In this document: in pieces, positions 36,379-46,936 of the stretch
Numbering within the stretch: position 1 is the first letter of the stretch
Layout: each line of letters starts with the position of its first letter
From: an uncultured Pseudomonadota bacterium
GTDB lineage: Bacteria; Myxococcota_A; UBA796; GCA-2862545
Assembly (NCBI GenBank): GCA_903861005.1
Contig: CAIOSP010000146.1
Coordinates: 25,091-89,090 of the forward strand
Length of the DNA: 64,000 bases
Reading direction: 5' to 3'
Program-made: the position numbers and the translations under genes
The notes under the pieces: model-generated
The model's input: only the letters and a program-made list of their open reading frames with translations
What the model was told of the DNA's origin: nothing
Database searches by the model: none

Positions 36379-37883
36379 CTACAACCCCGAACACCACCAC
36401 ACCGCCGGCCCCCCCTCCCGCAGCCGCTCACACCCTCCGCCATCCCCCTGCCGCGGCGCATCCATCGACACCACCAGCGCTTTTGCCCCCGGCCCCGGCC
36501 ACAGTCATCCGACCGGAACCGCACACCGCGCAGCTCAAAGCAGTCCGTGTCGCCCTCACACGCCGTCGCGGGCGCGTGCGGCCCCCAGCTGTGGCCCACC
36601 AGGTAGAAGTGCAGGGTGGTGTGGCTGATTCGCGGCATCAGCCAGACCGGCGCGTCGCCGCGGACGGCGTCGAAGTCGCGCACGTGGTGGGCGAACCAGC
36701 CCATCGGGTCGGTCGGCGCCTCTGCCCGTGACCACTTGTCCACGACGCCGACCAGCAGCGGCGGGAAGAGCAGCGCCGACATCACTGGTCTCCACCGTCG
36801 CGGGAACACGGACGGGAGCGACGCGACGAGCGGCGCCACGGCGCTCAGCAGGATCACGGCGACGGGGGAGCGAACATGGTGCGCCGTCGCAAAGATCGCC
36901 GTCCCGCCGAGCACCCCGACGCTCGCCCCGATCAGACCGCGCTGCAGCCCCCCAAGGCGTCGCCAACACAGCGCCGCGATCGACAAAGCCATGATCACGA
37001 ACCCTGCGAGGCCCGCGCGCTCCGCATCATGCCAGCCTCACACCAGACCACTGTCGATCATCCAGTCCAACCAGTCGCCAGGCAGCGACAGGTCGAGCGA
37101 CCCGACCGCGAGCAGGCCCTCTCGCACGTCGCCGCCCTCCGTCGCGCGACTCTCCGACTGACCCCACGCCACCACCGCGATCGGCAGGAACACCAGCCCG
37201 GACACCACGAGCCCCGCCAGCAGCGGCCGCGCCGCGCGCACTGTCAGGAGCGCCGCGCCCAGGCCGAGCAGCAGCGGCACCCCCATGTAGTGCAGCTGCG
37301 GCAGCAGCACGGCGAGCCCCGTAAAGCCCACGACCGACCCCCGGCGCGACGCGTCCTCGGGCGTGTCCAGCACCGCCCCGGCCGCCGCGAGCATCGCCGC
37401 CGTGCACGCGAGCGCCGGCGCGTAGGCGCGGAACTCGGTGCCGGTCTCCACGGCCATGGGCAGGACCGCGGCCATCGCGGCGGCGAACAGGCCCGCCACG
37501 TCGCTCCCGCGCGACGCGCGCCTCGCCACCGCGAACAGCCACAAGGGCGTGAGCAGGCCGCAGGCCAGCGACAGGATCCGCCCGGCGATCAGCGTGTCCC
37601 GGCACTCAAGCAGCAGGTTCAGCGCGACGCGTAGCAGGGGCGGGTTGACCCCCACCTCCGCGCCGCTGAGGTAGTACCCGAGCGAGCCGTGCTCGACGTC
37701 GCTGACCTCCTCGGGCGTCAGGCCGTGGCCGATCGCCCGCAGACGCAGCCACGCGCCAAGCACAACGAGGCACGCCAAGCCTACCCGCGCCCACACGTGC
37801 GGGGCGGGGAGGTCAGCGACAGAGTCCCTCGTTGCGGAGGCCACGAATACACCCCAGGCCGCGGTGTATCCAAGGCGCTCCAT
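36379..37883 (-). pseudogene. polytopic membrane glycosyltransferase (GT39/ArnT-like), interrupted
   Basis: From ATG 37883 the frame encodes 281 residues of a GT39/ArnT-like membrane protein (RLRAIGHGLTPEEVSD, then repeated hydrophobic helices) and stops at a TGA (37038-37040). The same frame continues directly after the stop with GWHDAERAGLAGF and further transmembrane helices, so the TGA probably replaced a Trp or other codon inside one gene. Near 36486-36490 a five-base G run (minus strand) marks a second break: beyond it the original frame becomes Arg/Gly noise, while the neighbouring frame reads AKALVVSMDAPRQ and ends at 36379. Two lesions argue for decay; sequencing error is the alternative. 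Confidence 0.6.
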
Positions 37884-38084
37884 CGAAGCCTTACCGACTC
37901 CGAGTTGAATTGACGGTGAGGGTGGCCTGGTCAGTCTGGCACACAATCCGCGGCGCGCCGCAGATGCCGCCCAAGCCGTCCCGTCTTGGCGGCGCTGACC
38001 CGCCTCTCCGCCGCCCGTGTCGGAGGCCGTGCCGACCCGTCGCGCCAAACCACGCGCGTTGGAGCCCGCGCCGACCCGTCGAGC

Positions 38085-38513
38085 CTAGGGCGCGCCCTCG
38101 ATCACCACCGGCGCCTCGCCCTGCACCAGCCGGAACCGATGCCCCGCCGGGAGCGTCACCGTCTCCGTCGTCCGGTCCGCGTCCGGCCAGCGCACCGTCA
38201 CCTTGGCCTCGCACGCCGAACCCAGCCCAAAGGTCTGCACCAGGTCGTGCTGGATCCCATAGTGGCCGTGCCCGCCGCCCACCTCGTGGGTCTGCGTCAG
38301 GCCGTTGGCGGTGACCGACACGCGCGCGCCGATCGCCGCGCGGTTGGTGTGCGCGCCGCCGACCAGCTCCACCCACGCGTCGGAGGCGTCCTTGGACGCG
38401 TTCGCACCGGGCGACCACGCGGCGCTCGCGGCGCACACCGGGTCGGGCAGGCCGGACGCCTCAGGCGACGGCCAACCCCCAAGCGACAGCAGGAGGAGGG
38501 CGGAAAAGCGCAT
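38085..38513 (-). CDS. small secreted UnbV/ASPIC-domain protein
   Basis: The 142-residue protein has a short signal peptide (MRFSALLLLSLGGW) and a domain matching UnbV_ASPIC: NRAAIGARVSVTANG, GGGHGHYGIQHD, HFGLG-equivalent TFGLGSACEAKVTVRWPD and a final PAGHRFRLVQGE. This domain normally sits at the C-terminus of FG-GAP proteins; here it stands alone. Function unknown; probably surface or periplasmic. It is divergent from the hemerythrin-GGDEF gene. Confidence 0.75.
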   Translation of the reverse strand: MRFSALLLLSLGGWPSPEASGLPDPVCAASAAWSPGANASKDASDAWVELVGGAHTNRAAIGARVSVTANGLTQTHEVGGGHGHYGIQHDLVQTFGLGSACEAKVTVRWPDADRTTETVTLPAGHRFRLVQGEAPVVIEGAP

Positions 38514-38660
38514 GTCGATCTCTGCCGCGCCCGCCGGTGCCCGTCGAGTCTGGCCTGGCCCTCCCGTCGTTTGCTATGCAAGCTCACTCTGCTCGATCGA
38601 TGAGGGCAACGCGAGCGAGCGTGGTCACCTCCATCCCGCTCCAACCTGCTGGGGAAGGCC

Positions 38661-39839
<1,179 letters not shown>

Positions 39840-39894
39840 AGCCAGCGTGGCCCCAGCGTGCGAGCCAAGCGACTCGGGCCTCTTTGCACGTCGT

Positions 39895-39922
39895 TTGTGT
39901 CTACGCCCGCCTGTGGTAGCGT
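39895..39922 (+). promoter_or_regulatory. candidate sigma-70-like promoter of the second VWA lipoprotein
   Basis: TTGTGT and TAGCGT are separated by 16 bases, and the -10-like element ends 24 bases before ATG 39947. The match to consensus is moderate only. Confidence 0.3.
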
Positions 39923-39946
39923 GCCCCACGACCCAAGGGGGCCCCC

Positions 39947-41248
39947 ATGCGCCACATTGCGCGTGCTCTGATCTGTTCGTCCCTTTCCTTTGCCTGCACG
40001 CAGGAGATCGCGATCTCGCCGGAGGTCAAGGACCCGGCGACGCCCGCGGACACCGACCTCGCGCTACCTTCGCTCCAGCCCGACATCGAGGTCACGCCCG
40101 CGCTGCTCGCGTTCGGTGAGCTGCCGACCGACTGCCCCGCGGCCGACCAGGACGTCACGGTCAAGAACGTGGGCGAGGGCGATCTGGTGATCGACGAGAT
40201 CACGCTCAAGGGCCCCAACCGCGCGCCCTACACGCTCCGCGCGAGCCCCACCACGCTGGCGCCAGGCGACAGCCTCGTTCTCACCGTGGGCTTCCAGGCG
40301 CTCGCGGTGGAGGACTACGGGGACGCGCACATCGAGGTCAGCAGCAACGACCCCGACGAGGCCGTCGCCCGAGTCGAGCTGGACGCGGCCGGATCGATCG
40401 CCGCCTTCAAGAAGGACCAGTTCATCCAAGAGGAGGGCGGCGGCGTCGATGTGCTGTTCACCATCGACTACTCGGGCTCGATGTCCGAGGAGCTGCAGGC
40501 GCTCCAGAACACCTTCGACGCGTTCATCACCAACTTCATCGCGCTGGGCCTCGACTACCACATCGCCGTCACCACCGCGGACGAGTTCGATGCCACCTTC
40601 CGCGGGCCGGTGATCGACCCCACAACCCCCGACCCGGTCGGTGAATTCGTTCGGCAGACCGGCCTGGGCGGCGGCGGCGGCGAGATGCCCTACGCCGCGT
40701 CGAAGAACGCGCTCACCGCGCCGCTCGTGACGGCCGAGAACGCGGGCTTCCTGCGCCCCGACGCCACGCTCGCCATCGTGGCGGTGAGCGACGAGATCGG
40801 CGACGACACCATGCCCGCGGGCGACTACGTGCGTTGGCTCAAGTCGCTGAAGGCCGATCCGACCATGGTCAGCTTCTCGGGCGTCGTGCCGCCGGAGACG
40901 GGCTTTGGGTGCATCGCCGCGCCGCTGCCGTCCAAGAACTACCACACCGCCATTCGACAGACGGGCGGCGTGTGGGGCAACATCTGCAACCTGAACTTCC
41001 GGCCGTTCCTGAGCTACCTGTCGTACGTCGCGGCCGGGCTTGAGTTCCGCTTCACGCTGTCCGACACGCCGACCAGCACCAACCCGAGCGCGTTCACCGT
41101 GACCGTCGATGGTGTGCCGCTGCCGTTCGACTCGATCGCCGGTTGGACCTACGACGCCGCGACAAACAGCGTGGAGCTGCACGGGGACGGCATCCCGGAT
41201 CCCGGGTCCGCGGTCGAGGTCCGCTACCCGTACGACCCCGGCTGCTGA
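39947..41248 (+). CDS. VWA-domain lipoprotein with choice-of-anchor D-like domain
   Basis: The 433-residue lipoprotein starts with a signal peptide ending SFAC. Residues about 45-150 form a choice-of-anchor D-like Ig-type domain (LLAFGELPTDCPAADQDVTVKNVGEGDLVID). The VWA domain carries TIDYSGSMSEE, a complete MIDAS D-x-S-x-S. NAGFLRPDATLAIVAVSDEIGDD and VSFSGVVPPE parallel NAGFLRDSAELRVIVVSDQDD and VSFSAIVGDAP in the lipoprotein at 33687-34769, so the two are paralogues. Likely a surface-exposed binding protein. Confidence 0.83.
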   Translation: MRHIARALICSSLSFACTQEIAISPEVKDPATPADTDLALPSLQPDIEVTPALLAFGELPTDCPAADQDVTVKNVGEGDLVIDEITLKGPNRAPYTLRASPTTLAPGDSLVLTVGFQALAVEDYGDAHIEVSSNDPDEAVARVELDAAGSIAAFKKDQFIQEEGGGVDVLFTIDYSGSMSEELQALQNTFDAFITNFIALGLDYHIAVTTADEFDATFRGPVIDPTTPDPVGEFVRQTGLGGGGGEMPYAASKNALTAPLVTAENAGFLRPDATLAIVAVSDEIGDDTMPAGDYVRWLKSLKADPTMVSFSGVVPPETGFGCIAAPLPSKNYHTAIRQTGGVWGNICNLNFRPFLSYLSYVAAGLEFRFTLSDTPTSTNPSAFTVTVDGVPLPFDSIAGWTYDAATNSVELHGDGIPDPGSAVEVRYPYDPGC

Positions 41249-41347
41249 GTCGCGCGGTGGCGCCCGCGACACCCTCCGACGTCCTAGCGGGGGCGTCGCG
41301 GGTTACGCACCCCAGGCCCGGCGCGCGCGCCGACGGCGGAGGTCCTC

Positions 41348-41596
41348 GTGCGAAAGCTGGTGATGGTGCTGGTGTGTGTGGTCGTGGCCGGCGTGGCGGT
41401 GTGCTACGCGCCAGCAGCGAAGGGTCAGGCGGCGCCGACCGCGGTGTGCACCCACGTGGGCCTGGTGAGCGTGGACGGCGCCGACGCCGCGCGCCGCATC
41501 GACGCGGCGATGAACGCGCACTTGATGGCGGGTCGCGAGCGCATCACCGTGCTCACCACCGCCCCCGTGCCGGGCGTCATGGTCTGCGCCTACTAA
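41348..41596 (+). CDS. small secreted hypothetical protein
   Basis: The GTG at 41348 follows GGAGG at 41338-41342 and encodes 82 residues: a signal peptide (MRKLVMVLVCVVVAGVAVCYAP), then a short domain with three Cys and a central helix (ADAARRIDAAMNAHLM). I do not recognise a family. It is followed after 16 bases by the GH92 gene and probably shares its transcript. Confidence 0.6.
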   Translation: MRKLVMVLVCVVVAGVAVCYAPAAKGQAAPTAVCTHVGLVSVDGADAARRIDAAMNAHLMAGRERITVLTTAPVPGVMVCAY

Positions 41597-41612
41597 GTCC
41601 GCTGGAGGTTGG

Positions 41613-43895
41613 ATGCGCCCGCTCGTCTTCGCGCTGATCTGGCTCGCGGCGTGCGCGCCCGATGACACCAAGACGCCTGACACCGTCGAGGACGTCTGCG
41701 GCCCGCGCCCGTGCGTCCAGATGCCGCTGATCGGATCCGGCGGCGTCGGCTACGGCGTCGGAAACGCGTTCCCCGGCGCCACCGCGCCGCACGGGTTCGT
41801 GAAGCTTGGCCCACACACCATGGGCGACTTTGGCGCGCCCGAGTTCCTGCACGAGGCCGGCTACTGGTACGGCGACAACACCGTGCGCGGGTTCGCCCAC
41901 ACGCACCTGCACGGCACGGGCTCAGGCGACTACGGCCTGATCATGGTCATGCCGTCGACCGACTTCGACCCGTCCAACCCGGACCCCATCTCGGTCCGCT
42001 CCACGTTCGACAAGGCGAGCGAGGTGGCGGAGCCCGGCATCTACGCGGTCACGTTGGACCGCGGCGGAATCCAGGCTGAGCTGACCGCGACCACGCGCGC
42101 GGGCGCGCACCGCTACACCTTCGCCCAAGGCAGCACCGACGGCTGGCTGCTGCTCGACCTGTCCGAAGCGATCGGATCCAGGGTCCCTAGCGTCGAGGTC
42201 ACGCTCGACCCGGCCACGCACCGCCTGCACGGTGTCCTGCACCACGAGGAGGGCATGGGCGGCACGTACGACCTGTTCTTCGAGGCGCGCACCAAGGACG
42301 CGTGGACTGAAGCGCTGGTCTGGAACGACGGCGGCGCAGCCACGCCCGGCACCTCGCTCACCGGTGTCCCGGGCGGCATCGCGCTGCACCTGCCGACGAG
42401 CGGCGCGCCGATCGAGCTTCAGGTCGGCCTGTCGATGATCTCCGAGGAGGGCGCGCTCGCCAACCTCGACGCGGAGATGCCCGGCTGGGACTTCGACGGC
42501 ACACGCGCCGCCACCGCCGCCACCTGGGACGCGCTGCTCGACCGCGTGAAGGTGGAGGGTGGCACCGCCGAGACGCGCCTGATGCTGCGCGCCGCGATGT
42601 ACCACAGCTTCCTCATGCCCAGCTTCCTGGGCGACGTAGACGGGCGCTGGCGCGGGCACGACGCCCTGGTGCACGACGCCGAGGACTTCACGTTCGTGAC
42701 CGACCTGTCGCTGTGGGACACCTACCGCACGCTGCACCCGCTCTACGCGGTGATCGCGCCGGACCGCGCGCGCGACTCGGTGATGTCGCTGCACGCCATG
42801 GCCAAGGAGTCCGGCCGCTTCCCCAAGTGGCCGCTCGCGCGCGGCGACAGCGGCTCGATGGTCGGATCGGGCGCGGACATCGTGCTCGCCGACGCCTACG
42901 CGCGCGGTGTCACCGACTTCGACGCCGAGGGCGCGTGGCAGATCGTGCGCGCCGCCGCGCTCGACGAGGTCAGGCCGCCCGGTGGACGTGGCGGTCGTGA
43001 CGGCGGCGAAGAGGACTACATGCGCCTGGGCTATGTCAGCGCGGCGCACGGCGGGTCCGTCTCGCTCACCACCGAGTTCGCCACGGACGACGCGGCGCTC
43101 GCCGTGTTCGGGCGGATGCTCGGCCACGACGCAGACGCCGACACGCTGCTCGCGCGCTCCAAGGGCTACCGTGCGCTGTTCGACCCGCTCACCGGGTTCC
43201 TGTGGCCCAAGGACGGCGCCGGCAACTGGAGCAACGACCACGACGACGCCACCTACTTTGGCGACGAGTTCGTCGAGGGCAACGCGTGGCAGTCCACCTG
43301 GATGGCCGCGCACGACATCGACGGGCTGGTCGGCCTGTACGCATCACGCGACGCGTTCGTCGATCAGCTCGACGCTTTCTTCGCCAACGCCAAGGTCGAC
43401 TGGGAGCTCAACCCGCCCAGCGCGTCGATCGGCGGCGTCGCGCCGCGCCCGTACTACTGGGCCGGCAACGAGCCCGACATCCACGCCGCCTACCTGTTCG
43501 CGCAGGCCGGCCGCGCGGACCTCACGCAGCGCTGGCTCAACTGGGCGATGCTCAACCTCTACGGTCCCGGCGCGGACGGCATCCCCGGGAACGACGACGG
43601 CGGCGCGATGAGCTCGTGGTGGGTGTTCGGCGCGATCGGGTTCTACCCGCTGCCGGGATCGGACCAGTTCATCGTCGGCGCGCCGTTGTTCCCGAAGGCG
43701 ACCATCGCGGTGCCGGGCGGGACATTCACGATCGAGGGGCGTGGCGTGTCGAAGGACGCGATCTACGTGCAGTCGGTGACGCTGAACGGGGCGGCGCTGA
43801 CGCAGGCGACGTTTGCGATGTCGGAGCTGGTGCCGGGCGGGTCGCTGGTGTTTGAGATGGGGGAGGAGCCGGGCGCTTGGGGGGTGACGAAGTAG
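41613..43895 (+). CDS. GH92 alpha-mannosidase lipoprotein, copy 1
   Basis: The 760-residue lipoprotein (LAAC lipobox) matches glycoside hydrolase family 92, calcium-dependent exo-acting alpha-mannosidases that trim high-mannose glycans. Visible GH92 elements in order: TAPHGFVKLGP, GFAHTHLHGTGSGDYG, LSLWDTYRTLHPLY, EGNAWQSTW, YWAGNEPDIH and GNDDGGAMSSWWVFGAIGFYPL near the end. It is paralogous to the GH92 at 54669-56918 but only moderately similar. The usual GNEPSHH motif reads GNEPDIH, so fine specificity could differ. Secretion as a lipoprotein suggests surface degradation of foreign glycans. Confidence 0.9.
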   Translation: MRPLVFALIWLAACAPDDTKTPDTVEDVCGPRPCVQMPLIGSGGVGYGVGNAFPGATAPHGFVKLGPHTMGDFGAPEFLHEAGYWYGDNTVRGFAHTHLHGTGSGDYGLIMVMPSTDFDPSNPDPISVRSTFDKASEVAEPGIYAVTLDRGGIQAELTATTRAGAHRYTFAQGSTDGWLLLDLSEAIGSRVPSVEVTLDPATHRLHGVLHHEEGMGGTYDLFFEARTKDAWTEALVWNDGGAATPGTSLTGVPGGIALHLPTSGAPIELQVGLSMISEEGALANLDAEMPGWDFDGTRAATAATWDALLDRVKVEGGTAETRLMLRAAMYHSFLMPSFLGDVDGRWRGHDALVHDAEDFTFVTDLSLWDTYRTLHPLYAVIAPDRARDSVMSLHAMAKESGRFPKWPLARGDSGSMVGSGADIVLADAYARGVTDFDAEGAWQIVRAAALDEVRPPGGRGGRDGGEEDYMRLGYVSAAHGGSVSLTTEFATDDAALAVFGRMLGHDADADTLLARSKGYRALFDPLTGFLWPKDGAGNWSNDHDDATYFGDEFVEGNAWQSTWMAAHDIDGLVGLYASRDAFVDQLDAFFANAKVDWELNPPSASIGGVAPRPYYWAGNEPDIHAAYLFAQAGRADLTQRWLNWAMLNLYGPGADGIPGNDDGGAMSSWWVFGAIGFYPLPGSDQFIVGAPLFPKATIAVPGGTFTIEGRGVSKDAIYVQSVTLNGAALTQATFAMSELVPGGSLVFEMGEEPGAWGVTK

Positions 43896-43987
43896 CGCAT
43901 GCCCTCCGCGCGTCGCGGGCGGGGTCCGGGTGCGATCGGTTTGACCATCCCCCCGGTCCACGGCACACTGCGGCCGTCGGGTGATCC

Positions 43988-45535
43988 ATGCTCCTCCTCT
44001 TCTCCACGCTCAGCCTCGCGCTCGCCGATCCCGACTGCGACGCGCTGCTCGCCGCGCTCGACGCCCACCGCGCGTCCGCGGATCACGCGTGCGGCACGCC
44101 TGCGCTGCGCGGCGCCGAGGCGGAAGCGCGCGCGCGCGGCCTCCAAGCCTGTCTGACGACCGGGCTCGCGGCGCGCCACATGCCCGCGCTCCCTGGCGAC
44201 CTGCACACGCTGCCGGTCCTGCGCGCCGGTGAGGCCAAGCTGCTGCGGGACGGCGTGGCCGTCGCACCCCACGTCTACGAGACCGAGAACTTCGTGGTGA
44301 GGTGGGGCAGCGACTGGGGCACCTTCACCGAGGAAGACATCACCGCGGTCGGCGAGGCGCTTGAGCTGGCCTGGCAGCGCGAGGTCGTCGAGATGGGCTA
44401 CCCGCAGCCGATCGGCACCGACACCTACAAGATGAACGTGTACATCGGCGACAGCGGGCCCGAGGTCCCTTCCGCCGGCGGCGCCGGTGGCTACGCCTAC
44501 GCGGATGTCGAGGGCGTGCCGTACGTCGTCATGTGGAACCAGATCCAGGACCGCGAGTACACGGCGACCACCGTGTCCCACGAGTTCTTCCACACTATCC
44601 AGGACACCATCGGCAGCTACGAGTACATCGGCCAAGGCGCGTGGTACTTCGAGGCGACGGCGGTGTGGATGCAGTCCGTCGTGCAGCCCGACGACACCAG
44701 CTACGCCGACTTCCTGTTCGGCTGGGCGTTCATGCCCGAGCTGCCGATCAACTACTTCGACTACTACAACGGCAGCGGCAGCATCACCGAGTACCACCAG
44801 TACGCGGCCGGCGTGTTCATCCGCTACCTGAGCGACGAGTACGGCGGCGAGGCGCTAATCGCCGACAGTTGGACGCAGGCGCCGCCGTTCGGCGACCCGC
44901 TGGTGGTGCTCGACGGGCTGCTGACGGCGCAAGGATCCAGCGTAAGCCAGGCCTACCAGGAGTTCGCGGCGCGCTCGGCGACCTGGGACTTCCCGGACGG
45001 TCTGCTCTACGCCAGCGTGGTCACGCAGATGGGCGGCTGGAACTCGACGGAGTCGTCGCGCCCCACGGGCAGGCTGCTCGCCGCCGACGCCGTCGAGCAC
45101 GGTCCAGGCGCGGCCGGCCCGGGCACGTTCGGCACCAACTACTGGGCGCTCGGCGACTTCCTCCCAGACCCCGTCACCGTGCGTTTCCAGGGCAGCCCAG
45201 GTCCCCAGTGGTCCGTGACCGTCGCCACCCGACGCGGCACCGAGCACGAGGAGATCCCGATGCCCCTGACAGACGGCGCCGGCTTCGTCGAGGTGGCCGA
45301 CGTCGCGAGCGCGGGCGAGGCGTGGGTGGTCGTGTCCGCCGCGGCGGGTCCGGTCGATGACCTGACGCGCTACCGCTACAAGCTCTCGATCGACAAGGTG
45401 CCGCTGCCGACCGTGGTCGAGGAGCCCAAGCGCCGCTGCGGGTGCGCGACCGACGCGCCTGAGGGCGGCGCGCTGGTCACTGTCCTGGTCGGTCTCGTGG
45501 GCCTCAGACGGCGGACGAATCGCCGGGCGTCGTGA
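43988..45535 (+). CDS. secreted zinc metallopeptidase with MYXO-CTERM-like tail
   Basis: The 515-residue protein has a short signal peptide and a zinc motif HEFFH at 198-202 (VSHEFFHTIQD), followed by WYFEATAVWM, where the Glu in FEAT is the expected third-ligand/downstream helix of gluzincin-type peptidases. The C-terminus has RRCGCATDAPEGG, a hydrophobic stretch and Arg-rich end, a MYXO-CTERM-type anchor. Family resembles DUF6055-like peptidases. Target proteins unknown; it probably acts at the cell surface. Confidence 0.83.
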   Translation: MLLLFSTLSLALADPDCDALLAALDAHRASADHACGTPALRGAEAEARARGLQACLTTGLAARHMPALPGDLHTLPVLRAGEAKLLRDGVAVAPHVYETENFVVRWGSDWGTFTEEDITAVGEALELAWQREVVEMGYPQPIGTDTYKMNVYIGDSGPEVPSAGGAGGYAYADVEGVPYVVMWNQIQDREYTATTVSHEFFHTIQDTIGSYEYIGQGAWYFEATAVWMQSVVQPDDTSYADFLFGWAFMPELPINYFDYYNGSGSITEYHQYAAGVFIRYLSDEYGGEALIADSWTQAPPFGDPLVVLDGLLTAQGSSVSQAYQEFAARSATWDFPDGLLYASVVTQMGGWNSTESSRPTGRLLAADAVEHGPGAAGPGTFGTNYWALGDFLPDPVTVRFQGSPGPQWSVTVATRRGTEHEEIPMPLTDGAGFVEVADVASAGEAWVVVSAAAGPVDDLTRYRYKLSIDKVPLPTVVEEPKRRCGCATDAPEGGALVTVLVGLVGLRRRTNRRAS

Positions 45536-45585
45536 CGCTCAAGGCGCGTCGACCAAGGCGCTGATCCGCCAGAGCGGGCCGCGGT

Positions 45586-46182
45586 CTACGGGCAGGCCCA
45601 CTGCGAGCGAACCACCGTCCCGGCGATGTTCGCGAGGCAGTCGTTGTCGTACATCTGCCGGTTCACGCCACACACCGGCATGTACGTGAACGGGCAGAAC
45701 CCAAACCCGGTGGACCGGTCGTACGGCTCGGAGAACAGGTACCCAGTGCTCGGCGTGTAGGCGACGGCCTGGAAGGTGTAGACGCCGCCGGGCTGCGCGG
45801 CGGGGAAGCGGAAAAGGCCGGTCGCCACGCCGGGGCGGTTGGCGCGCGCGGTGGCGACCAGGCTCACCGGGCCCACGATGTCGAGGCAGTCGCCCAGGAA
45901 GCGGGCCGGGCAGGGGCCCGCGCCGACGCCGTGGGACGTGGCGAAGACCTGGACGCTCGCGCCCGCCGGAAGATCAGCCCACGTGAAGCGCACGTCCGAG
46001 CCGGGCTGGATCTCGCCCACCGCGAATGCGGCCATGCTGGCGGGGACCGGCGGGGGCGGCGGCGCGAAGTCCGCATCGAGCGCGTCGGCGGCGGGGTCGG
46101 CGCCGCCGAGGTTGGCGTCGATCGCGTCAGGGGTGCAGGCGGCGAGCAGCAGCGTGGCGAGGAGGGTGGCGTTGAGGCGCAT
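45586..46182 (-). CDS. Kazal-type domain lipoprotein
   Basis: The 198-residue lipoprotein has a lipobox LLAAC and a disordered acidic/Pro linker. A beta-domain follows, then a Kazal serine-protease-inhibitor core: CPFTYMPVCGVNRQMYDNDC matches CPxxYxPVCGxxxxxYxNxC. An extra Cys pair is in CPARFLGDC. Such bacterial proteins may protect the surface from foreign proteases. ATG 46182 follows GGAG; the frame also opens four codons earlier. The gene is divergent from tetR, with a palindromic operator-like site 56 bases upstream of this start. Confidence 0.8.
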   Translation of the reverse strand: MRLNATLLATLLLAACTPDAIDANLGGADPAADALDADFAPPPPPVPASMAAFAVGEIQPGSDVRFTWADLPAGASVQVFATSHGVGAGPCPARFLGDCLDIVGPVSLVATARANRPGVATGLFRFPAAQPGGVYTFQAVAYTPSTGYLFSEPYDRSTGFGFCPFTYMPVCGVNRQMYDNDCLANIAGTVVRSQWACP

Positions 46183-46237
46183 CGCGGGCTCCATCCAGGG
46201 GCGGCGGGAAGCGGCGCGGCGCCGTGATCTTCACGCT

Positions 46238-46253
46238 TTGAGTATCGACTCAA
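46238..46253. promoter_or_regulatory. operator-like palindrome between Kazal lipoprotein and tetR
   Basis: TTGAG-TATCGA-CTCAA has perfect five-base arms. Read on the minus strand, TATTGAGTCGATACTCAA closely matches the palindrome at 48767-48786 (TATTGAGTCG then three bases then CTCAA). It lies in the 133-base divergent intergenic region, where TetR-family proteins commonly bind. Confidence 0.7.
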
Positions 46254-46315
46254 TAGACGGGGTTGCGGCGGGTGTCAAGCCGCGCAAAGGTGTGTTTGAG
46301 GCAGATCAGATCGTC

Positions 46316-46936
46316 ATGGCCACCCCCCGCAGACCCCGTCGGACGCGCGACCCCGCGCAGGCGCGGGAGGACATCCTCGTCGCGGCCCACGCGCGCTTCT
46401 CGCGGTGCGGCTACCGCGGCGCCCGCATCACGGACGTGGCCGACGACGCGGGCTGCTCCGAGGCGCTGGTCTACTTCCACTTCAAGTCCAAGGCCGAGCT
46501 GTTCCGCGAGGTCGTCACCGCGATCGACTCCGAGACGCGCTGGTTCGACGACACCACGCGCGAGGGCCTGGTGCAGAGCATGCACGACGGCGAGCTGCAC
46601 TACCACCGCGACGCCCGCTGGCGCGCGCTCGACCACGTGTGGTCGGAGGCGCTAGGTGGCGAGAAGGACCTGCTCGACCTGATGCGGCCGCAGCTCAAGC
46701 ACGCCGTCGAGCGCCTCAACGGCGTGCTCGGCAGGTTTGATCCCGCGGACAGCCCCAAGCGCGACCTGATGGCCAAGCTGCTGCTGGCCGTGTCCTACGG
46801 AAGCCGCGTGCTGCGCCGCTACGATCCCGACTCGCTGTCGCCCGAGGAGGCGGCCGAGCTGCTCGGCTTCGCCACCGCCACCGCGCTGGACACGCTGCAC
46901 GCCGCGCCGGTCACGCCCGCCGACGACGCCGGCTGA
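46316..46936 (+). CDS. TetR/AcrR-family transcriptional regulator
   Basis: The 206-residue regulator has the typical TetR N-terminal helix-turn-helix: ILVAAHARFSRCGYRGARITDVADDAGCSEALVYFHFKSKAELF. The C-terminal ligand or dimerisation domain is unrecognised (HYHRDARWRALDHVWSEAL). ATG 46316 was chosen as the start giving a basic N-terminal arm (MATPRRPRRTRD); an upstream extension is a shadow. Two nearly identical palindromes, one in its own upstream region and one at the start of the FG-GAP/MopE gene, are the best candidates for its binding sites. Its 3' end overlaps the convergent gene by 26 bases. Confidence 0.88.
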   Translation: MATPRRPRRTRDPAQAREDILVAAHARFSRCGYRGARITDVADDAGCSEALVYFHFKSKAELFREVVTAIDSETRWFDDTTREGLVQSMHDGELHYHRDARWRALDHVWSEALGGEKDLLDLMRPQLKHAVERLNGVLGRFDPADSPKRDLMAKLLLAVSYGSRVLRRYDPDSLSPEEAAELLGFATATALDTLHAAPVTPADDAG

